From NCBI GenBank assembly GCA_027307325.1, contig DAHUXE010000134.1, positions 1-41,359 on the forward strand: 41,359 nt of DNA, read 5' to 3'. The notes beneath the pieces are model-generated. The model saw only the letters and a program-made list of their open reading frames with translations, did no database searches and was not told the origin of the DNA. Both the position numbers and the translations under genes were made by a program. Shown here one piece after another: positions 36,915 through 41,359 of the stretch. The DNA is from Gammaproteobacteria bacterium. GTDB lineage: Bacteria > Pseudomonadota > Gammaproteobacteria > Steroidobacterales > Steroidobacteraceae. Within the stretch, counting starts at the first letter, position 1; the number at the start of each line of letters is the position of its first letter.

Positions 36915-37946
36915 ATGAAGATCGCAAAGAAACACTCGAAGTCAAAGCCCAGAGATCGCCGCACTCTCTATCCCGCAATCAGGCCCTACCGCAAAGGGTT
37001 GCTGCGCGTATCGGAACTGCACGAAGTCTATTTCGAGGAAAGCGGCAATCGACACGGCAAGCCTGTGATCTTCCTGCATGGTGGACCCGGTGGGGGCACT
37101 GAAGCCAGGATGCGCCGCTTCTTCGATCCCCAACGCTACCGAATCGTCCTGTTTGACCAGCGTGGCTGCGGCAAGAGCCGACCCCATGCGAGCCTTGTCG
37201 ACAACACCACCTGGCACCTGGTGGAAGACATCGAGCGCCTGCGTCAGCACCTGGGAATCGATCGCTGGTTAGTATTCGGCGGATCATGGGGCTCTACTCT
37301 GGCACTGGCCTACGCCGAGACTCATCCCCAAGCCGTAACAGAGCTCATCCTGCGCGGCATCTTCCTGCTGCGGCGCTGGGAAGTGGAATGGCTATACCAG
37401 AACCCATTTGGCACCGGCGCTCAGTTCCCGGAAGGATGGGAGGCCTTCATCAACCACATCCCGCCCGAGGAACGCGGCGACATGATCGGCGCCTACTACA
37501 AACGACTGACGAGCCCGGATCGCAAGGTCATGATTGCGGCCGCCAAGGTCTGGTCGGCCTGGGAAGGCTCCACCATCCACCTGCAACCCGACCCAGGGAC
37601 GGTCGCCTCGTTCAAGAAGGCCGAATACGCCGCCGCGTTCGCCCGGATCGAGTGCCACTACTTCCTGAACAGAGGGTTCATGCGGTCGGACAACCAGCTG
37701 CTGGAGGACCTTGGGCGCATCCGCCACATCCCCGCAGTCATCGTCCACGGCCGCTACGACGTGCTCTGCCCAGCCAGGATTGCCTGGGAGCTGCACCGCT
37801 CCTGGCCGCGAGCCCGGCTGCGCATAGTCCCCGACGCCGGCCACTCCGCCTTCGAACCCGGCATCACGCACGAGCTGGTCGCCGCGACCGATCGCTTCGC
37901 CAGGAAGCCAGCCCGCCGCCGCCGCAGCTTGCGCGCTAAGGCTTAA
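36915..37946 (+). CDS. pip: Proline iminopeptidase
   Basis: HGGPGGGTEARMRRFFDPQRYRIVLFDQRGCGKSRPHA, GGSWGSTLALAYAETHP. Confidence 0.94.
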   Translation: MKIAKKHSKSKPRDRRTLYPAIRPYRKGLLRVSELHEVYFEESGNRHGKPVIFLHGGPGGGTEARMRRFFDPQRYRIVLFDQRGCGKSRPHASLVDNTTWHLVEDIERLRQHLGIDRWLVFGGSWGSTLALAYAETHPQAVTELILRGIFLLRRWEVEWLYQNPFGTGAQFPEGWEAFINHIPPEERGDMIGAYYKRLTSPDRKVMIAAAKVWSAWEGSTIHLQPDPGTVASFKKAEYAAAFARIECHYFLNRGFMRSDNQLLEDLGRIRHIPAVIVHGRYDVLCPARIAWELHRSWPRARLRIVPDAGHSAFEPGITHELVAATDRFARKPARRRRSLRAKA

Positions 37947-38000
37947 CGGACACTCACCCATTTAGCGCGTCATATAAGAACCGAAGCGACTCGAGCAAAA

Positions 38001-38864
38001 ATGATGAATCGTCTGCTGCGCTGGTCGGGCCTGGCGTTGGGAACCGTGGTTGCGCTGGCAATCATCGCCTTCGGGGTCGTGTACATGCTGTCCGAGCGCA
38101 TTCTCGGGCGCACGTACGAGGTGCCCATCGTGGCCGTCTCGATTCCGACCGATCCGGCTGCCATTCTCGAGGGCCGTCGGCTGGCTACTGTCCACGGGTG
38201 TTTCGCAGATTGCCACGGGAAGCAGGGGGAGGGCCGCGTCATGTTCGACCGGCCGATGATCGCCCGCATCGTCGCTCCCAATCTGACCACCGCGGTCCGC
38301 AGATACACCGATGCACAGCTCGCGACCATCATCCGGCAGGGTGTGCGTCCGGGCGGGCGCAGTGTGCTGGTGATGCCTTCGGAGGCGTTTGTTGCGCTGA
38401 CGGACGCAGATCTTGGGAAGATTCTCGCGTATTTGAAGAGTCTGCCGCAGATGGCAGGTCCGGGTCCGCTGGTCTCGCCGGGGCCGCTCGGACGCATTGG
38501 ACTCGTGGCTGGCAAGTTCAAGATGGCGGCACAACTGATTGCCAAAGCCATTCCCCCTCCGGAGGCAACGACCGAAGAGGCGGCGTTCGGACGTTACCTG
38601 GCGCGAACTACCTGCGCCCCGTGCCATGCGAGCGACTTGCGCGGTGCTTCCAATCCGGACTTCACAAGTCCGAGTCTGCAGGTCGTGACCGCGTATTCGC
38701 AGGACGCGTTTACGCAGCTGCTGCGAACGGGCGTAGCACTCGGGGGAAGGAACCTTCGCACGATGAGTCCTTATGCGCGGACGAATCTCTCGCACCTCAC
38801 GGATGCGGAGATAGCCGCCCTGTACGGCTATCTGCACGCGTTGCCTGACGCCGCGGGGCACTGA
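38001..38864 (+). CDS. Membrane-anchored diheme cytochrome c
   Basis: N-terminal TM anchor; heme sites HGCFADCHGK (CX3CH) and RTTCAPCHAS (CXXCH). Confidence 0.85.
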   Translation: MMNRLLRWSGLALGTVVALAIIAFGVVYMLSERILGRTYEVPIVAVSIPTDPAAILEGRRLATVHGCFADCHGKQGEGRVMFDRPMIARIVAPNLTTAVRRYTDAQLATIIRQGVRPGGRSVLVMPSEAFVALTDADLGKILAYLKSLPQMAGPGPLVSPGPLGRIGLVAGKFKMAAQLIAKAIPPPEATTEEAAFGRYLARTTCAPCHASDLRGASNPDFTSPSLQVVTAYSQDAFTQLLRTGVALGGRNLRTMSPYARTNLSHLTDAEIAALYGYLHALPDAAGH

Positions 38865-38867
38865 AGC

Positions 38868-40610
38868 ATGGGGCGCAGGCACGAGCGCGTGTTTCGGACG
38901 GCACTGATCCCGGTCGTTTCCCTCCTCGTGGGACTGATAGGCGTCCTCCCGGCCCCCACCCTGGCCGATACGCCGGCCGACCTCGTGCTACTGCACGGGA
39001 AGATCCACACCCAGGACGCAGGCCGGAGCATCGCGCAGGCGCTCGCGGTGCGTGGCAACACGATCATCGCCGTAGGAGCCGATGAGTCGCTGAGCCGCCT
39101 CATCGGGACTCACACTCGCACCGTCGACCTGCGCGGCCGGGTCGTGCTCCCGGGCATCATCGACGCGCACGTCCATCCGGCCGAAAGTGCACAGGATCTC
39201 GACAAGTGCAGCATGCACGATGAATTGCTGCCACCCGCGGACATCAAGCGAAAAGTAGCCGAGTGCCTGAAGCAGGAGCCGGCGCGGCACACGCCATGGT
39301 TCGAGGTCGTCATGGTGAATGCCTCAGCCCTGACGCTCACGCGACAAGACCTCGATGAGATGTCCGCAGGGCGACCGCTTCTCCTGGAGAGCGGCGATGG
39401 GCACACTGCGTGGGCCAACTCGGCGGCGCTCCATGCGGCCGGCATCGGTGCGCGCACCAAGGACCCCACCGGCGGGCACATCGAGCGCGATGCGAACGGC
39501 CGTCCCACCGGCACGCTGCGCGATGTGGCCGCCGAGATCGTGTTCGCCGCGAAACCCGCGCCGAGCCTCGACTTCGAGGCCGGAATGCTCGACAGGGCGT
39601 TCCAGGCGATGCGGGCGACCGGCATTACGTCCGTGCAGGATGCGGATGCCGATGACCATCTCATGCAACTCTACAAGAGACTCTATGACGAGCATCGGCT
39701 CGACATGCGCGTCCGCGCCAGCTTCGGCTTGAAGCGTACCGACCGGTCGGCCAGGGCCCTGATCGGCGAGGCGCTCAAATTCCGCACGCGATGGGCTATC
39801 GATCCGGAGCATTTGCGCGCGGATGCGATCAAGATCTTCGCCGACGGGGTCATCGAGTACCCCGCGCACACGGCAGCGCTCCTCGAGCCCTACCTGGATG
39901 CGGCGGGCCGCCCGACGGAGGACCGTGGTCCCACTTACTATCCGCAGGAGCACTTGAACAGCATCGTCGCGGCGGCGGATGCCGCCGGCTTCACGGTCCA
40001 TGTTCACGCGATCGGCAATCGCGCCGTGCGCTCCGCGCTCGATGCCTTCGCCTATTCCCGACAGCGCAACGGAGCGCGCGACAACCGCGATCAGATCGCA
40101 CATCTGGAGCTCGTTGACCCGCAGGACGTCCCGCGCTTCAGGGCGCTCGGCGTGATCGCCAATTTCCAGCTCCTATGGGCCGAGCGCGACCCCTACATCG
40201 TCGCTGCCACGCTTGCCTATCTCGGGGCCGAGCGCTCGCGTCACCTCTATCCGGCGCGCTCGCTTCTCGATGCGGGCGCATTGATCGCGGGTGGGAGCGA
40301 CTGGGGCGTCAGCAGCTTCGATGCCTTCGAGGCGATGGAGCACGCTATCACCCGCTGCAAGGCGCGCGGCGGCGAGCCGCTCCTGCCCGAGCAGAGCATT
40401 CCGCTGCAGGTGATCCTCGATGCATACACGGTCAATGCCGCCTACGCGCTCAAGCAGGAGCGCTTCACCGGGAGCCTGGAGAGCGGCAAGCGCGCCGACT
40501 TCATCGTGATCGATCGGGACATCTTCGCGATCGACCCGTTCGCGCTGCATGAAACGCGCGTTGACTCGACGTATCTCGACGGACGCGAGGTGTATGCCGC
40601 ACCGCGCTGA
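38868..40610 (+). CDS. Exported amidohydrolase-family protein (YtcJ-like)
   Basis: 580 aa; signal peptide; VVLPGIIDAHVHPAES, VHVHAIGNRAVRSALDAF, GGSDWGVSSFD, SGKRADFIVIDRDIF. Confidence 0.9.
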   Translation: MGRRHERVFRTALIPVVSLLVGLIGVLPAPTLADTPADLVLLHGKIHTQDAGRSIAQALAVRGNTIIAVGADESLSRLIGTHTRTVDLRGRVVLPGIIDAHVHPAESAQDLDKCSMHDELLPPADIKRKVAECLKQEPARHTPWFEVVMVNASALTLTRQDLDEMSAGRPLLLESGDGHTAWANSAALHAAGIGARTKDPTGGHIERDANGRPTGTLRDVAAEIVFAAKPAPSLDFEAGMLDRAFQAMRATGITSVQDADADDHLMQLYKRLYDEHRLDMRVRASFGLKRTDRSARALIGEALKFRTRWAIDPEHLRADAIKIFADGVIEYPAHTAALLEPYLDAAGRPTEDRGPTYYPQEHLNSIVAAADAAGFTVHVHAIGNRAVRSALDAFAYSRQRNGARDNRDQIAHLELVDPQDVPRFRALGVIANFQLLWAERDPYIVAATLAYLGAERSRHLYPARSLLDAGALIAGGSDWGVSSFDAFEAMEHAITRCKARGGEPLLPEQSIPLQVILDAYTVNAAYALKQERFTGSLESGKRADFIVIDRDIFAIDPFALHETRVDSTYLDGREVYAAPR

Positions 40611-40713
40611 CCGGGGTGGAGGCAGAGCAGGGCGGGAGCGGCACATGCCGTTAGCTTGCGGAGCAGTGTAAAGTAAGGTCTGTCGTCCTTGCTGGCCATT
40701 GTCAGGTGAGTTT

Positions 40714-41359
40714 ATGAAAGCATCATCGGCGCTCATTACGAGCGCGCTTGCCGCCTGTGCGGTCGCTGCCTTCGCCGCCGACAAGCCTCGCAACGCGGCG
40801 GCGATGCCGGTGACCGAAACACTCTGGGGTCAGAAGGTCACCGACAACTACCGCTATATGGAGCAGGCCGGTCCCGAGACCATGGACTGGATGAAAGCCC
40901 AGGGTGCCTACACCCGTTCCGTGATCGATTCGATCAAGCCACGTGCCGCACTCGGCGAGCGGGTGGCCGCCTTCACGGCGAGCTTCGGCCTCATCAAGAA
41001 CTACGCACGTTACGGGGAACGCGACTTCTACCAGGAGCGCGCATCGGGCTCCGACAACTTCGACCTGATGGTCAGGGACGCACACGGCGTGCGCAAGGTC
41101 GTCGACATCGCCGCGATCCGGGCCGCCCATGGCGGCCAGCCCTATGCCATCAACTACATCCTTGCAGCGCCGGATGGCTCGAAGGTCGCGGTCGGAATCT
41201 CCGAGGGGGGCTCGGAAGACGCCTCGCTCAGCGTCTATGACGCCGTGAGCGGCCGACAGATAGCCGGCCCGATCGATCGGGCGCAATTCGGAGCGACGGC
41301 GTGGAGCGACGACTCACGGTGGCTGCACTTCAATCGGCTGAAGAAGCTGGCTCCCGGTG
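40714..41359 (+). CDS. Prolyl oligopeptidase (S9A) N-terminal portion, runs off the right edge
   Basis: MKASSALITSALAACAVAAFAADKP signal peptide; VTETLWGQKVTDNYRYMEQAGPETMDWMKAQ typical S9A N-terminus; open to window end. Confidence 0.85.
   Translation, partial: MKASSALITSALAACAVAAFAADKPRNAAAMPVTETLWGQKVTDNYRYMEQAGPETMDWMKAQGAYTRSVIDSIKPRAALGERVAAFTASFGLIKNYARYGERDFYQERASGSDNFDLMVRDAHGVRKVVDIAAIRAAHGGQPYAINYILAAPDGSKVAVGISEGGSEDASLSVYDAVSGRQIAGPIDRAQFGATAWSDDSRWLHFNRLKKLAPG

Overview
GC-rich, probably gammaproteobacterial chromosomal segment. Host genes: a sulfate-assimilation block (partial cysG, cysH, cysB-like regulator, DUF934, cysI), MaoC plus CoA-ester lyase, a MocA-like transferase, the thrA-thrB-thrC operon (thrA frameshifted in this sequence), a NERD protein, M20 peptidase, TatD, a MacAB-like ABC operon, threonine aldolase, an ABC-2 exporter, tryptophan 2,3-dioxygenase, an acyltransferase, proline iminopeptidase, a diheme cytochrome c, an amidohydrolase and the start of a prolyl oligopeptidase. 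An ~11.0 kb integrated element (4475-15519) is bounded by a perfect 17-bp direct repeat (GGGGTTATGAGCGTGTG) and lies between cysI and maoC. It encodes an intact tyrosine integrase, an RHH protein, small ORFs, a complete-looking large terminase with a probable small subunit, HTH proteins, a prim-pol/helicase replication protein with an iteron-like array, and an AlpA/MerR-like HTH. No capsid, portal or tail gene was recognised, so it looks like a phage satellite carrying its own terminase. Its plus-strand cargo next to attR is the most novel part. It holds a small beta-rich protein followed by a protein in which a catalytically degenerate, tyrosine-less recombinase fold is fused to an uncharacterised C-terminal domain; this is a candidate defence or regulatory module. 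All calls come from reading the sequence and the supplied ORF track; no database searches were run.
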